Source: a virus
Virus record (IMG/VR): IMGVR_UViG_3300035670_000037
Coordinates: 1 to 64,000 of that record
Direction: 5' to 3' (one strand)
DNA: 64,000 nucleotides
Shown here: piece after piece, positions 49,180 to 57,952 of the stretch
How the letters are laid out: each line of letters starts with the position of its first letter
How positions within the stretch are numbered: the first letter of the stretch is position 1
Position numbers and translations under genes: made by a program
The notes under the pieces: generated by a model
Database searches by the model: none
What the model was told of the DNA's origin: nothing
Seen by the model: only the letters and a program-made list of their open reading frames with translations

Positions 49180-49217
49180 TTTAAAACTTCCCACTAGTAA
49201 GTAAGTGGAACTATATA

Positions 49218-49511
49218 ATGAACAAAAAAGAATTTTATAATGACAATGATAAAGCATTTTTTGATGCTGGATTTGAAAGAACAGTTGATGATGAACTATT
49301 TCTATACTTTAAACAATTAATTTCTGAAGATGAAATTGAAAATCATGATTTAGAAGAGGAAGAAGTTCCAACACTTTTATTTGGAACCAATGGAATAAAT
49401 AGTGGTTTTGCTATATATACAGGAACACATTTCATTTGGATTGATTCTGAAACACCTAAAGATGCAAGTGATTTTGCTGATAAAATATTATCATTTGACA
49501 CAATATTTTGA
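49218..49511 (+). CDS. Hypothetical acidic protein, 97 aa
   Basis: Acidic, IENHDLEEEEVPTLLFGTNG then GINSGFAIYTG; unrecognised. First phage gene after the array; its stop lies two bases before the next ATG. Confidence 0.66.
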   Translation: MNKKEFYNDNDKAFFDAGFERTVDDELFLYFKQLISEDEIENHDLEEEEVPTLLFGTNGINSGFAIYTGTHFIWIDSETPKDASDFADKILSFDTIF

Positions 49512-49513
49512 AT

Positions 49514-50284
49514 ATGAAAAGATTTAAGTTATATAAAGTTGGGGGATGTGTAAGAGATTCTATATTAGGAGAATCTCCAAAAGACATTGATTTTGTTTTT
49601 GAATTTACACAGGATTTTCTAGATAGTGTTATAGGAAATGCCTCTGCAAACGTTTTATATATTACAATGAATAAAATGTTAGAACTAGAAGGTTTTACTA
49701 TATTACAGGATTTACCAGATTATTTTACAACTAAAGCAAGATTTCCTAAAGGACATAAATATGAAAATTTAGTTGCAGATTTTGTAATGTGTAGAAAAGA
49801 AATTTATACAGATTCATATAGTAGAAGACCTATTGTTTCTCCTGGTACCATATATGACGATTTAGAGAGAAGAGATTTTAGAATGAATGCTATTGCAGAA
49901 GATGAAGAAGGTAATATTATAGACCCTTTTAACGGTGTAGAAGATATTAAAAATAGGATAATAAGTTGTCCTAAAAATGCAAAACATTCTTTTTCAGAAG
50001 ACCATCTTAGAATGCTAAGAGCAATAAGATTTTGTATAACTAAAGATTTTACTCTCGATGACGAGGTATGGGAAGCTTTATGTAATAAGAACTTTTGGAC
50101 TAATTTACAATATCATGTTTCTATAGAAAGGATAAAAGACGAGTTATACAAGTGTTTTAAACATGATACTATTAGAACTATGAGATTGCTAATAGATATT
50201 GAATTTTTTGCAGAAATACTTATTTTAGAAAATATTTTCCCTGAAAAATTATGGTTAGAACCAACATTAAAAAGTAGAAAATAA
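49514..50284 (+). CDS. cca: CCA-adding enzyme (tRNA nucleotidyltransferase)
   Basis: 256 aa, shorter than bacterial enzymes (about 400), keeping the head/neck part of the class II polynucleotide polymerase family. FKLYKVGGCVRDSILG then ESPKDIDFVF holds the GGxVRD and DxD catalytic motifs; DLERRDFRMNAIAED is the RRDFxxNA motif; EDHLRMLRAIRFC the ERxxxE-region equivalent. It adds or repairs the CCA end; none of the tRNAs in this window encodes CCA. TTG at 49508 is a less likely start. Overlaps the next gene by one base. Confidence 0.92.
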   Translation: MKRFKLYKVGGCVRDSILGESPKDIDFVFEFTQDFLDSVIGNASANVLYITMNKMLELEGFTILQDLPDYFTTKARFPKGHKYENLVADFVMCRKEIYTDSYSRRPIVSPGTIYDDLERRDFRMNAIAEDEEGNIIDPFNGVEDIKNRIISCPKNAKHSFSEDHLRMLRAIRFCITKDFTLDDEVWEALCNKNFWTNLQYHVSIERIKDELYKCFKHDTIRTMRLLIDIEFFAEILILENIFPEKLWLEPTLKSRK

Positions 50285-50883
50285 TGAACAATTTTTACAA
50301 ATTAAAAAGTTATGTAGATAATCTTGAAGTAGATGATTTTCTATATATAGAAATTATGATTCGCAATAAAGATCAAAAAGATAATATTGGTAAAAATAAT
50401 AGAATTATAAAATCTTACAAAGTAGATATTTTAACAGATTTGAATAGATTAGAAGAAGATATTAAAAAGTTATGTAAAACTTTTAATGCTAGAGCATACA
50501 TATATTTATCTCCTAGAAATAATGAAAAAGTATTTTCAGAAATGTTATTGTTAATGGCTAATTATAATAAGATGAAAAATTATGATTCAATAAATAGAGT
50601 TTTTGATAAAGCATTAAAAAGTATAAAAGGTTCAATGAAACATTTTATAATTGATATAGACACTAAAGATCTACATTATATAACAAATGTTAGAGAAGAA
50701 ATAATAAATAGCGCTAAGTTAGATTCTATAGAAGCACCACTAATAGATATTTTTGAAACAAACAGTGGTTATCATATAATAACTAAACCTTTTAATTATT
50801 ACAAAACTTTTAAAGATAAATTTCCAGATATAGAAATACATAAAAATAATCCTACTTTACTTTATTATGATGGTAAAGTATAA
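50284..50883 (+). CDS. Possible primase-fold (AEP-like) protein, 199 aa
   Basis: FIIDIDTKD near residue 120 gives a hhDhD metal-binding pair and NSGYHIITKPFN near 160 an S-x-x-H element, the order seen in archaeo-eukaryotic primases. The rest (IHKNNPTLLYYDGKV) would supply the third strand. Short for a primase; a nucleotidyl-transfer or end-repair role with CCA enzyme and RtcB is equally possible. Assignment is weak. Confidence 0.5.
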   Translation: MNNFYKLKSYVDNLEVDDFLYIEIMIRNKDQKDNIGKNNRIIKSYKVDILTDLNRLEEDIKKLCKTFNARAYIYLSPRNNEKVFSEMLLLMANYNKMKNYDSINRVFDKALKSIKGSMKHFIIDIDTKDLHYITNVREEIINSAKLDSIEAPLIDIFETNSGYHIITKPFNYYKTFKDKFPDIEIHKNNPTLLYYDGKV

Positions 50884-50893
50884 AAAATAAATT

Positions 50894-52252
50894 ATGATAA
50901 CAGGAAAAGATTTAATAGCATTAGGATATATTCCTAATAAGCTATTTGGGGACGCAATAAAATATATAAATACATATGAATTATCTACAGAAGAAATCAA
51001 ATCTTTTCTAGATGAATTCTTTAAACCAACTCCTACTTTGGAGCCTTTTAAAACTCCTGTAGATTATATTCTTAATATTGAAGTAGAAAATCAAGACGAA
51101 GTAAACAACCTTAGTGCCATACACAATACTATGCAAGTCTTAATGAAGACTCCTACAGTGTTAACAGGTGTAATAATGCCTGACGCTTGTCCTACAGGAG
51201 AGCCTGGTCAGATACCTGTAGGTGGTGTTGTAGTAACAGAAAATGCTATACACCCATCTATGCACTCAGCAGATGTATGTTGTTCAGTTATGACTTCTGA
51301 TTTAGGTAAAATTGATCCTAAAGAAGTATTAGATATAGCATTTGCAACCACACATTTTGGTGCAGGCGGTAGAAAAGAACATGGTGGTTGGGGAGATTTA
51401 CTATATGATAATAATTACTTAGTAGAAAAAATACTAGGTAATTACTATACAAAAGATTATATAGAAAAAGCAGCAAAACATTTAGGAACTCAAGGTGATG
51501 GAAATCACTTTTTATTCGTAGGTATTTCTGAAAAAACAGGTAATACTCATATAGTAACACATCATGGTTCTAGAGGATTTGGTGCGGCAGTATATAAAAA
51601 AGGAATGGACACAGCAGAAAAGTATAGAAAAGAGCTTTCTCCAAATACTTTAAAGAAAAATGCTTGGATTCCTTATGATAGTGTAGAAGGTAAATTATAT
51701 TGGGAAGCTCTTCAAATAGTAAGAGAATGGACTAAACTTAATCATGAATCACTTCATAATAGAATTATAAATAAATTAAAAATTCAATATGAAAATAGAT
51801 TTTGGAACGAGCATAATTTTGTTTTCAAAGACGGTAATAAATTCTATCACGCTAAAGGTGCTACACCATTAGAAGATAAATTTGTACCTGATTCACAAAA
51901 TGGATTAAGATTAATACCTTTGAATATGTCACAACCTGTTTTGGTTGTAAAAGGTGAAGCTACAGATACAAATTTAGGATTTGCACCTCATGGTGCTGGT
52001 AGAAATGTATCAAGAGCAGAACATCATAGAAGACACGCTAACAAAACTGACGAACAAGTTTTTAAAGAAGAAACAAAAGGACTTGATGTTAGATTTTATA
52101 CAGGTAAAATAGATATATCTGAGTTACCTAGTGCATATAAAAATGCAGAAAGTGTACAAAGACAAATAGAAAAATTTGGACTAGGTACTGTTGTGGATAG
52201 AATAATGCCTTATGGTTGTATAATGGCAGGAAAACAAGAAAAATTTTATTAA
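50894..52252 (+). CDS. rtcB: RNA-splicing ligase RtcB
   Basis: 452 aa, normal length. Metal and GTP-binding blocks: MHSADVCCSVM, FGAGGRKEHGGWG, LGTQGDGNHFLFVG, HHGSRGFGAAVYKKG, and the guanylylated His in PHGAGRNVSRAEHHRR. RtcB joins 2',3'-cyclic phosphate and 5'-OH ends using GTP and Mn, repairing tRNAs cut by anticodon nucleases. Next to the CCA enzyme it forms a tRNA-repair unit in a phage that carries many tRNAs. Confidence 0.95.
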   Translation: MITGKDLIALGYIPNKLFGDAIKYINTYELSTEEIKSFLDEFFKPTPTLEPFKTPVDYILNIEVENQDEVNNLSAIHNTMQVLMKTPTVLTGVIMPDACPTGEPGQIPVGGVVVTENAIHPSMHSADVCCSVMTSDLGKIDPKEVLDIAFATTHFGAGGRKEHGGWGDLLYDNNYLVEKILGNYYTKDYIEKAAKHLGTQGDGNHFLFVGISEKTGNTHIVTHHGSRGFGAAVYKKGMDTAEKYRKELSPNTLKKNAWIPYDSVEGKLYWEALQIVREWTKLNHESLHNRIINKLKIQYENRFWNEHNFVFKDGNKFYHAKGATPLEDKFVPDSQNGLRLIPLNMSQPVLVVKGEATDTNLGFAPHGAGRNVSRAEHHRRHANKTDEQVFKEETKGLDVRFYTGKIDISELPSAYKNAESVQRQIEKFGLGTVVDRIMPYGCIMAGKQEKFY

Positions 52253-52253
52253 A

Positions 52254-52553
52254 ATGGATAATATATTTAATGTCTTTATAGGAATAGGTGTAACTGTAAC
52301 ATTTTTAGGAATGTTAATCACTTATTTAACTTATGATGAGCCCATGTATGTGGTAGAATACAATCACTGTTTATTAGGTAATAATGATAGTGATAATAAT
52401 AAAATACGAGTTAGAGTAAGAAAAGAAGGATTTTTTACTACTAAAATATATGACGAGTATATTTATTATTCTACATCGACAGAAGGTAAAATTATAATGG
52501 GTATGCTTAAAGACTGTTTAGAAAATGATAAACCAATACCTTTAAATTATTAA
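52254..52553 (+). CDS. Membrane protein, 99 aa
   Basis: One N-terminal membrane helix (IGIGVTVTFLGMLITYLTY) and a soluble beta-rich domain. One base after rtcB. Unknown. Confidence 0.68.
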   Translation: MDNIFNVFIGIGVTVTFLGMLITYLTYDEPMYVVEYNHCLLGNNDSDNNKIRVRVRKEGFFTTKIYDEYIYYSTSTEGKIIMGMLKDCLENDKPIPLNY

Positions 52554-52556
52554 AAT

Positions 52557-52874
52557 ATGAATATGGAATATATATCAACAATGAACTTCACAAGTTCAAA
52601 AGGAAAAAAGTATTACAGAGGAACTGTAATTAATAACAGTGAGTATTTATTACTTAATTATAACGATAGACGTATGTTTAAGGTAAAAGAAAGTTTCAAT
52701 AACGATTCAAAAAATAACGATAATTATTTAAATGGGACTACAGGATCTTATTATGATTATTCTAGTCCATCTTATGACAATTCAAGTAGTAGTAATAACG
52801 ATTCTTCATCTTCATTTGACGGCTTCGGTGGTGGAGGCGACTTTGGAGGTGGTGGAGCAAGCTCAGATTGGTAG
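52557..52874 (+). CDS. Protein with Ser/Gly-rich tail, 105 aa
   Basis: Short ordered start (SSKGKKYYRGTVINNSEYLL), then a Ser/Asn-rich linker and FGGGGDFGGGGASSDW at the very end. The GGGxFGGGGAS-W ending is common in small phage proteins and resembles tails of TPM-domain membrane proteins. Function unknown. Confidence 0.72.
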   Translation: MNMEYISTMNFTSSKGKKYYRGTVINNSEYLLLNYNDRRMFKVKESFNNDSKNNDNYLNGTTGSYYDYSSPSYDNSSSSNNDSSSSFDGFGGGGDFGGGGASSDW

Positions 52875-52947
52875 ATATGATTGATTACATTATAATATTT
52901 TTACTGTACATATACCTATTGTAATAGTGTATTTTTCATTTAGAAGG

Positions 52948-53097
52948 ATGTATATAAAATCTGATATTACTAGCAATAGTATAATATTAGATATAATACT
53001 TATATTTTTACCTATTGTTAATTTATTCTTATCTTTAATTGTAATAGGAACCTATTTAATGAACTTAGATTTTTCAAATATTAATAAAAACTTTTAA
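52948..53097 (+). CDS. Small membrane protein, 49 aa, perhaps the 3' part of a frameshifted gene
   Basis: Two hydrophobic stretches (IILDIILIFLPIVNLFLSLI..). The same frame continues upstream without an ATG as IPIVIVYFSFRR, and another ATG frame at 52877-52924 encodes MIDYIIIFLLYIYLL then stops. A -1 shift near 52910 would join them into one 73-residue two-helix protein, so an indel is likely. Confidence 0.5.
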   Translation: MYIKSDITSNSIILDIILIFLPIVNLFLSLIVIGTYLMNLDFSNINKNF

Positions 53098-53123
53098 AGA
53101 TTTTTTACTTTAAAAGATAAATT

Positions 53124-53166
53124 AAAATCCCCCAGATTCCTTAATTGGAGTTTGGGGGATTTTTTT
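53124..53166. terminator. Bidirectional terminator between converging genes
   Basis: AAATCCCCCA / TTGGGGGATTTTTTT with an A-rich left and T-rich right flank can terminate both the rightward transcripts and the leftward operon that ends at 53226. Confidence 0.9.
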
Positions 53167-53225
53167 GTTTCTACTCTTCGCTAATTTTTTAAGATGGACT
53201 GAGGAGACGTTTAATGTTTCCACAC

Positions 53226-56200
53226 TCAATAAAACTTTTTGCTTAAACTGTTTAAAGCATTTCTTATTTCTCCACCTCTCTGTGCATAATTTGTATTATT
53301 GTTAGAATTATTTTTAGCAATATTATTCATCATCCATATTATGTTCTGTTTGAATTTTTCCTCACCTTTACGAGTATCCTCGTCATTATCCTTCATATAA
53401 TCAGGTTGATTATAACTATCACTTCCTTTAGTGGCATTTATAAATTCGTATACATCAGGATACATTTCTCTTAATAATGAATTACCACCACCTTGCTTAT
53501 TTAACTCTTTAAATTTATTAAGATGTTCTTCTGTAAAATCTTCTTTGGAAGCATCATAAATTCCTTGATTTTTAAGTTCTTGTCTAAAACTTTGCATTCT
53601 AGCTAAATACTCTGTAGGATTAGAAGTATAATCAGTTACTATAGGTCTATCATAATCTGTACCATTAACTTTGAATCTAATATTATTGAATTTTTTAGAT
53701 ATAAAAGAATCACTAAATGGTTCATAGTTATCAGGATTATCAAATTCTTGCCCCGCTCTAGTAAAAGCATCATCTTCTTTTAAATACTTTTCAGTATCTG
53801 TACTTATAGGTAACATTCTATCTATAAATTCACGTTCTTTTTTGAAGTATGGATCCAATAAGTTTTTTGCCAATCCTTCACTATTCATTCCGTCAGGTCT
53901 ATTACCCCTAGTTCTATTGATAATATCTATCAATGTTTTTGTAGGCATGTCTACTGTACCGTCAGTAATAGCATGTGATATTTCATGGGTAAAAACACTA
54001 GGATTAAGTTTCGAACCCTCTTTTGTAACTTCTATATTACCTGCTTTTGTTGGATGTATTCTATAATTATATTTTTCATCATTTCTATAATCATTTTCTC
54101 TTGCATAAGTTACACCTAAAGTACCCTTTTCATTATTGATATTATCTACTATACTGATATTTTTTGAAGCATTTTGAAAATTATTCTTTCTATTCTCATA
54201 TAATCTATTAATAGTTTCTTCATCAGCATTAGGATATTCTTTTTTAAGCCTTTCTAAATACTTCGGTGAATTAATGTATTCTTTAAACCAAGCTACCTGT
54301 TGATCTTTATTCATTGGCTTCTTACCTCCTAATTGTGCATACCACATATTGTTTTCTGTTTTTCTATTATCTACTATATTATTCAATAACCAAACAGCAT
54401 CGTCTTGAGAGTTTAATATATTGAGTAATTCTCCTGAATTAGCTTCTATTAAAGGTTTATTGTTATTTTCTCCTGGTTTTTTATAATTATTTAAAAACTT
54501 AGTTAAATGTTCTTTAGTTATAGGAGATTTATAAGGATCTACAATACCACTATCTTTAAGTTCTTTTCTTAGAACATTCAATCTGGCATGTACTTCTGTA
54601 GGATTACTTAGGTAACTTCCTGAATCATCTCTAACCCTAGATAAAATATCCTCTACATCATTTCTGAGTAATAATTGATTTGCTCCTGTAGATTGATGAG
54701 TACCTTCATGTAATATAACATTTTCTGGAGCCATTCTTCTAGTTACAATATTGCCATATTTACTATTTGGACTAGTATAAGAAGTTCCTTGAAGGTCTTT
54801 GTTATTAAATCTTTCTCCCCTTTTTCTTGTATATGAATTTGTCGATTTTAATAAATCTTCTGCTGTAGATATTTCCAAATTCTGTCCACTAATTCTATCT
54901 AATCTAGTAGAAAGATTATCTACACCACTTTGCCCTTCTCTTTTAAAGGCTATTTTATTAGCCATAGGAGATTCTAACCATCCTTTCAAATAACCTATTT
55001 CGTCTGTCTTTAACATGGTTTGGGGTTTCAATACCCCATTAGTGTCAGAATATTCCCATTTTGATTCTGTAATCCCTCCTTTCTGAAATTTTGTAAGTAA
55101 TTCATTTAAAGAATTTCTAACATTTCCTCCTAATTTTTTTCTAGTAACAGTAATTTCAGGGTATTTAATACCTCTATCGTCTATAGAAGCCTTAGGTAAT
55201 TTCTTAACACTTTTAGAATTTATACCATCTATTAATGAGTTTATCTCTTTTAATATAAGCTTCTCATCTAAATTAGCTAAATCTGGAAATCCTGCACTAT
55301 TTAAATACTTATACCCGTGATAATTAACGTCTATCATGTCATTTGTAATACCCCTGTCCACTAATTTAAGTGTCATAGGATAACTATCGCTAGATAGAGA
55401 ATTCGCTGGTAAAAAAACTTTTCCTTTTTCTGATGAATTTACTTTATCGTATGCTTTTTTAAGCTTAGCCATTGGATTTAAATTCTCTCTTTTATACAAA
55501 GTTGGCATTAATTCTTCATCGTATTCTAAAGGCTTTCTTTCTATGAAAGGTGAAACTTTTTTATTAATATTTGATAATAAGCTATTACTATTAGTTTCAG
55601 TAGTAGGAACTCTTAAATTTCTAAATATAGGAGTTATATGTTCGACTAAATCGTCTTCGGAATATAAAGGTATTCTTGTATCACTAATTATTTCTTCTAC
55701 ATTTTGTTTACTTATAGGTTGTTCTTTTAATGCTTTAAGTCTACTATTTAAACTATTTTTATCAAAACCTGTAAGTAATATGAATTGGTCATCATTTAAA
55801 TGAGAAGAATTTTTAAATACGTCTTCTATTAACTTTGCATCACTATATAATTCACCTGAATTAACAATACTTCCTACATTTCTAACTGTAGATAATAATT
55901 TCTTTTCTCCATGTGAAAGACTCTCAGGTTTATTCAAAAATTTAAACTCTAAAGATTTTACTAAATTATTTAATTCTTCTTTAGTACCTACTTTATTTTT
56001 AAATAGTTTTGCTAAATCGTCAGATACTCCTGCGGCTGGAACTACTCCTAATAAATTTACAGCACCGCTTATCGTGTGCTTTCCAGCACCTTTAAAATTC
56101 CCTTCTATTAACTTTTCAGGGATTGTAACTACGTCTTTTGCTCCCTCTATTCCAGAATCAATCCATGATAATGGGTTAGCTATACTTGTAGCTATGTCTA

Positions 56201-56618
56201 AATTATTAGTTTTTCCTTTACTAAAATTATCAGGTATTCTTTGATTGTTTACTACATACTCTAAAGCTGTAGCGGGATTGGTAGCTATTTCCCATCCTTT
56301 TGAAAGTAATGATTGTTCTTCTTGAGACTTTTCAATACTTCCTGTAGATTTTTGATTATTCAACCTAGCTATATTATCCTCAAATTCTTGTTTTTGTATA
56401 AGCTCTACAGCTTTTTTTCTTGAAACATTGAATCTATTACTTACCTCTTCTATTTTCTTTGAATCTGCTTTAATTTTATTAATAGGATTTATATTTTTAG
56501 CTTTGGTAAAGTTTATTACTTTATTCGTATCAGATACGGTATTATCATCTAATAATCTTTTCATTCCACCTCTCTGATATTTTTCAACTAATTTATTTAT
56601 GTCTTCTCTTAAATTCAT
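53226..56618 (-). CDS. Giant protein with two HExxH domains and GG-motif repeats, 1130 aa
   Basis: Start MNLREDINKLVEKYQRGG (an upstream ATG at 56651 lies in the promoter). NVILHEGTHQ (about residue 635) and SVFTHEISHA (about 895) are zinc-binding HExxH motifs, each followed by SNPTEVHARL / SNPTEYLARM and then by YAQLGG / YAQRGG, so the C-terminal half is a duplicated domain of about 300 residues. Segments EKYQRGG, TKFQKGG and YAQRGG after N.LN.L.KK helices recur at domain boundaries. It resembles very large virion or peptidase-type proteins of Bacteroidota phages; internal processing at GG is possible. Cargo protein or protease role inferred. Confidence 0.8.
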   Translation of the reverse strand: MNLREDINKLVEKYQRGGMKRLLDDNTVSDTNKVINFTKAKNINPINKIKADSKKIEEVSNRFNVSRKKAVELIQKQEFEDNIARLNNQKSTGSIEKSQEEQSLLSKGWEIATNPATALEYVVNNQRIPDNFSKGKTNNLDIATSIANPLSWIDSGIEGAKDVVTIPEKLIEGNFKGAGKHTISGAVNLLGVVPAAGVSDDLAKLFKNKVGTKEELNNLVKSLEFKFLNKPESLSHGEKKLLSTVRNVGSIVNSGELYSDAKLIEDVFKNSSHLNDDQFILLTGFDKNSLNSRLKALKEQPISKQNVEEIISDTRIPLYSEDDLVEHITPIFRNLRVPTTETNSNSLLSNINKKVSPFIERKPLEYDEELMPTLYKRENLNPMAKLKKAYDKVNSSEKGKVFLPANSLSSDSYPMTLKLVDRGITNDMIDVNYHGYKYLNSAGFPDLANLDEKLILKEINSLIDGINSKSVKKLPKASIDDRGIKYPEITVTRKKLGGNVRNSLNELLTKFQKGGITESKWEYSDTNGVLKPQTMLKTDEIGYLKGWLESPMANKIAFKREGQSGVDNLSTRLDRISGQNLEISTAEDLLKSTNSYTRKRGERFNNKDLQGTSYTSPNSKYGNIVTRRMAPENVILHEGTHQSTGANQLLLRNDVEDILSRVRDDSGSYLSNPTEVHARLNVLRKELKDSGIVDPYKSPITKEHLTKFLNNYKKPGENNNKPLIEANSGELLNILNSQDDAVWLLNNIVDNRKTENNMWYAQLGGKKPMNKDQQVAWFKEYINSPKYLERLKKEYPNADEETINRLYENRKNNFQNASKNISIVDNINNEKGTLGVTYARENDYRNDEKYNYRIHPTKAGNIEVTKEGSKLNPSVFTHEISHAITDGTVDMPTKTLIDIINRTRGNRPDGMNSEGLAKNLLDPYFKKEREFIDRMLPISTDTEKYLKEDDAFTRAGQEFDNPDNYEPFSDSFISKKFNNIRFKVNGTDYDRPIVTDYTSNPTEYLARMQSFRQELKNQGIYDASKEDFTEEHLNKFKELNKQGGGNSLLREMYPDVYEFINATKGSDSYNQPDYMKDNDEDTRKGEEKFKQNIIWMMNNIAKNNSNNNTNYAQRGGEIRNALNSLSKKFY

Positions 56619-56637
56619 TATTTTACTAATTATACTA

Positions 56638-56669
56638 CAAATATAAAACAAAAAAAAGATTAATCCAAA
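56638..56669 (-). promoter_or_regulatory. Promoter of giant-protein gene (minus strand)
   Basis: Read on the minus strand: TTTG (56669-56666), 20 bases, TATATTTG (56645-56638), 20 bases before the ATG at 56618. It overlaps the terminator hairpin of the upstream operon. Confidence 0.75.
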
Positions 56670-56682
56670 TAGATTAATCTTT
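56655..56682 (-). terminator. Terminator (minus strand)
   Basis: AAAGATTAATC / GATTAATCTTT perfect stem; on the minus strand it is followed by TTTTT. Ends the leftward operon whose last gene stops at 56686. Confidence 0.82.
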
Positions 56683-56685
56683 AAA

Positions 56686-57192
56686 TTAATGTTTTCCGTT
56701 TAAAAACTTGATATAACTACATCCCCCAAATAATGTACGTGTACTTAATAATGAGCATACTGTTCTTATTAAGGTTTCATTAGCCTTAAAATTGTGCAGT
56801 TTTGGGGCTTTCTTTATTATTTCTATATTATCTCCCTCTACATATATTAACCCAGCGTATTCAGGTATTTCTGTTGGTTTTACCATATCTTTCGGTACAA
56901 CATATATAAAATGGTTTGGTAAACTAGGATGTTGTTTCCACTTTAAATATCGTTCTATTTTATAAGTTGGATTAGAAAGTCTTTTATGTTTATATGTTTT
57001 CTTGAAGTCTGCTTTAAAATCTGATCTTGACGTTTTTATTTCATATTCATATACAATATTTGATTCTGTAATCCTAAGTACATCACACTCTGAGAAACCC
57101 ATCCCTTGAAAATTTGTACAAAAAATACTTCTAGACTTCTCATACAAATTTTTCATAAGGATATTTTTAAGATGGTTACTACTAATCTTCAT
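56686..57192 (-). CDS. PD-(D/E)XK nuclease-like protein, 168 aa
   Basis: ECDVLRITESNIVYEYEIKT then SRSDFKADFKKTYKHK gives a D..ExK pattern, and HFIYVVPKDMVKPTEIPEYA with GLIYVE is a C-terminal block seen in small phage nuclease-fold proteins related to the MmcB/DUF group. A role in DNA repair or host DNA breakdown is plausible. Start moved to ATG 57192; it overlaps the MazG-like gene by 11 bases. Confidence 0.68.
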   Translation of the reverse strand: MKISSNHLKNILMKNLYEKSRSIFCTNFQGMGFSECDVLRITESNIVYEYEIKTSRSDFKADFKKTYKHKRLSNPTYKIERYLKWKQHPSLPNHFIYVVPKDMVKPTEIPEYAGLIYVEGDNIEIIKKAPKLHNFKANETLIRTVCSLLSTRTLFGGCSYIKFLNGKH

Positions 57193-57466
57193 ATCTATCT
57201 TCTTCAATTCTTTTAGCTAATCTTTCTAATTTGAATTTTTTAAATCTTTCTACATTGTCAGCACAGGATAGAAACATTCCTTTTAATTGTTCTATCATTA
57301 TTTCTACGTCTGCTATCTCATTACACATAGCCATAAAAGTTTCATCGTTATTTTTTCTAATGTGTTTTCTAACAGCCAATGCTAATTCCGTTGCTTCTTC
57401 TTGCGCCATTTCTAATTGAGATAAGTGTCCCCATTTTTCTAAAGCTCTGTCATAAATGTCTTTCAT
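57182..57466 (-). CDS. MazG-like nucleotide pyrophosphohydrolase, 94 aa
   Basis: QLEMAQEEATELALAVRKHI and CNEIADVEIMIEQLKGMF carry the EExxE and ExxD metal-binding helices of the all-alpha NTP pyrophosphatase fold; 94 aa is a normal single-domain phage size. It may trim dNTP or lower (p)ppGpp-like signals. Start codon overlaps the preceding stop (ATGA). Confidence 0.85.
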   Translation of the reverse strand: MKDIYDRALEKWGHLSQLEMAQEEATELALAVRKHIRKNNDETFMAMCNEIADVEIMIEQLKGMFLSCADNVERFKKFKLERLAKRIEEDRYED

Positions 57467-57771
57467 TTTTTTAATTTTAATTCGTTTGTGTATATTCTTT
57501 TAAATTGTCTATTGAAAGTTTTTTTATTATAGTATAAACTATACGGTATATAATTATTAGTATTAAGAACTACACCGTTAATATCATATAATCTGTCGTC
57601 TATTTTTGTAACAATATGATCATTATTTGAATAAGGTATAGCTTCTGGAAAAATAGAGTGAAGTATTAAGAACATATTTATACAAGATCCTTTGGTAAAT
57701 ATATCTACCATACTAGAGTGAGATTCCCTAATATTATATATTATATTTAATATTTTTCTGTGTTTTGTCAT
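57463..57771 (-). CDS. Hypothetical protein, 102 aa
   Basis: Looks like the DUF-type phage protein with MVDIFTKGSCINMFLILHSI and FPEAIPYSNNDHIVTKIDDR, a conserved arrangement in phages (Lys-containing start, Asp near DGxxYD-like IDDRLYDINGVV). Function unknown. ATG at 57771 overlaps the upstream stop; 57777 is an alternative. Confidence 0.72.
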   Translation of the reverse strand: MTKHRKILNIIYNIRESHSSMVDIFTKGSCINMFLILHSIFPEAIPYSNNDHIVTKIDDRLYDINGVVLNTNNYIPYSLYYNKKTFNRQFKRIYTNELKLKK

Positions 57772-57950
57772 GACCATTCGAACCAATTACCTCTTTTATG
57801 TGGTAATCCATTTCTTACTTTTTTATTAAAGTATCTTTTCCAAAATTTACCTGATGGTTTTACCCAATAACTAAACCATAATCCACCGTGAGGATTATCT
57901 TTTAATATTTTACGTTTTCCTAATCGTAATTTATATTTATCTTCATTCAT
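57768..57950 (-). CDS. Small basic protein, 60 aa
   Basis: Very basic with many aromatic residues (GGLWFSYWVKPSGKFWKRYF), unrecognised; perhaps nucleic-acid binding. Fits tightly between overlapping neighbours. Confidence 0.6.
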   Translation of the reverse strand: MNEDKYKLRLGKRKILKDNPHGGLWFSYWVKPSGKFWKRYFNKKVRNGLPHKRGNWFEWS

Positions 57951-57952
57951 AT

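Noticed and set aside
51318-51560. Minus-strand ORF within rtcB
   Set aside because: It is a shadow of a highly conserved gene; low-complexity Leu/Tyr composition and no ribosome-binding context.
53842-54066. Plus-strand ORFs inside the giant minus-strand gene (also 54799 and 55543)
   Set aside because: Antisense frames of a long conserved-looking gene; no promoter or coding signal of their own.
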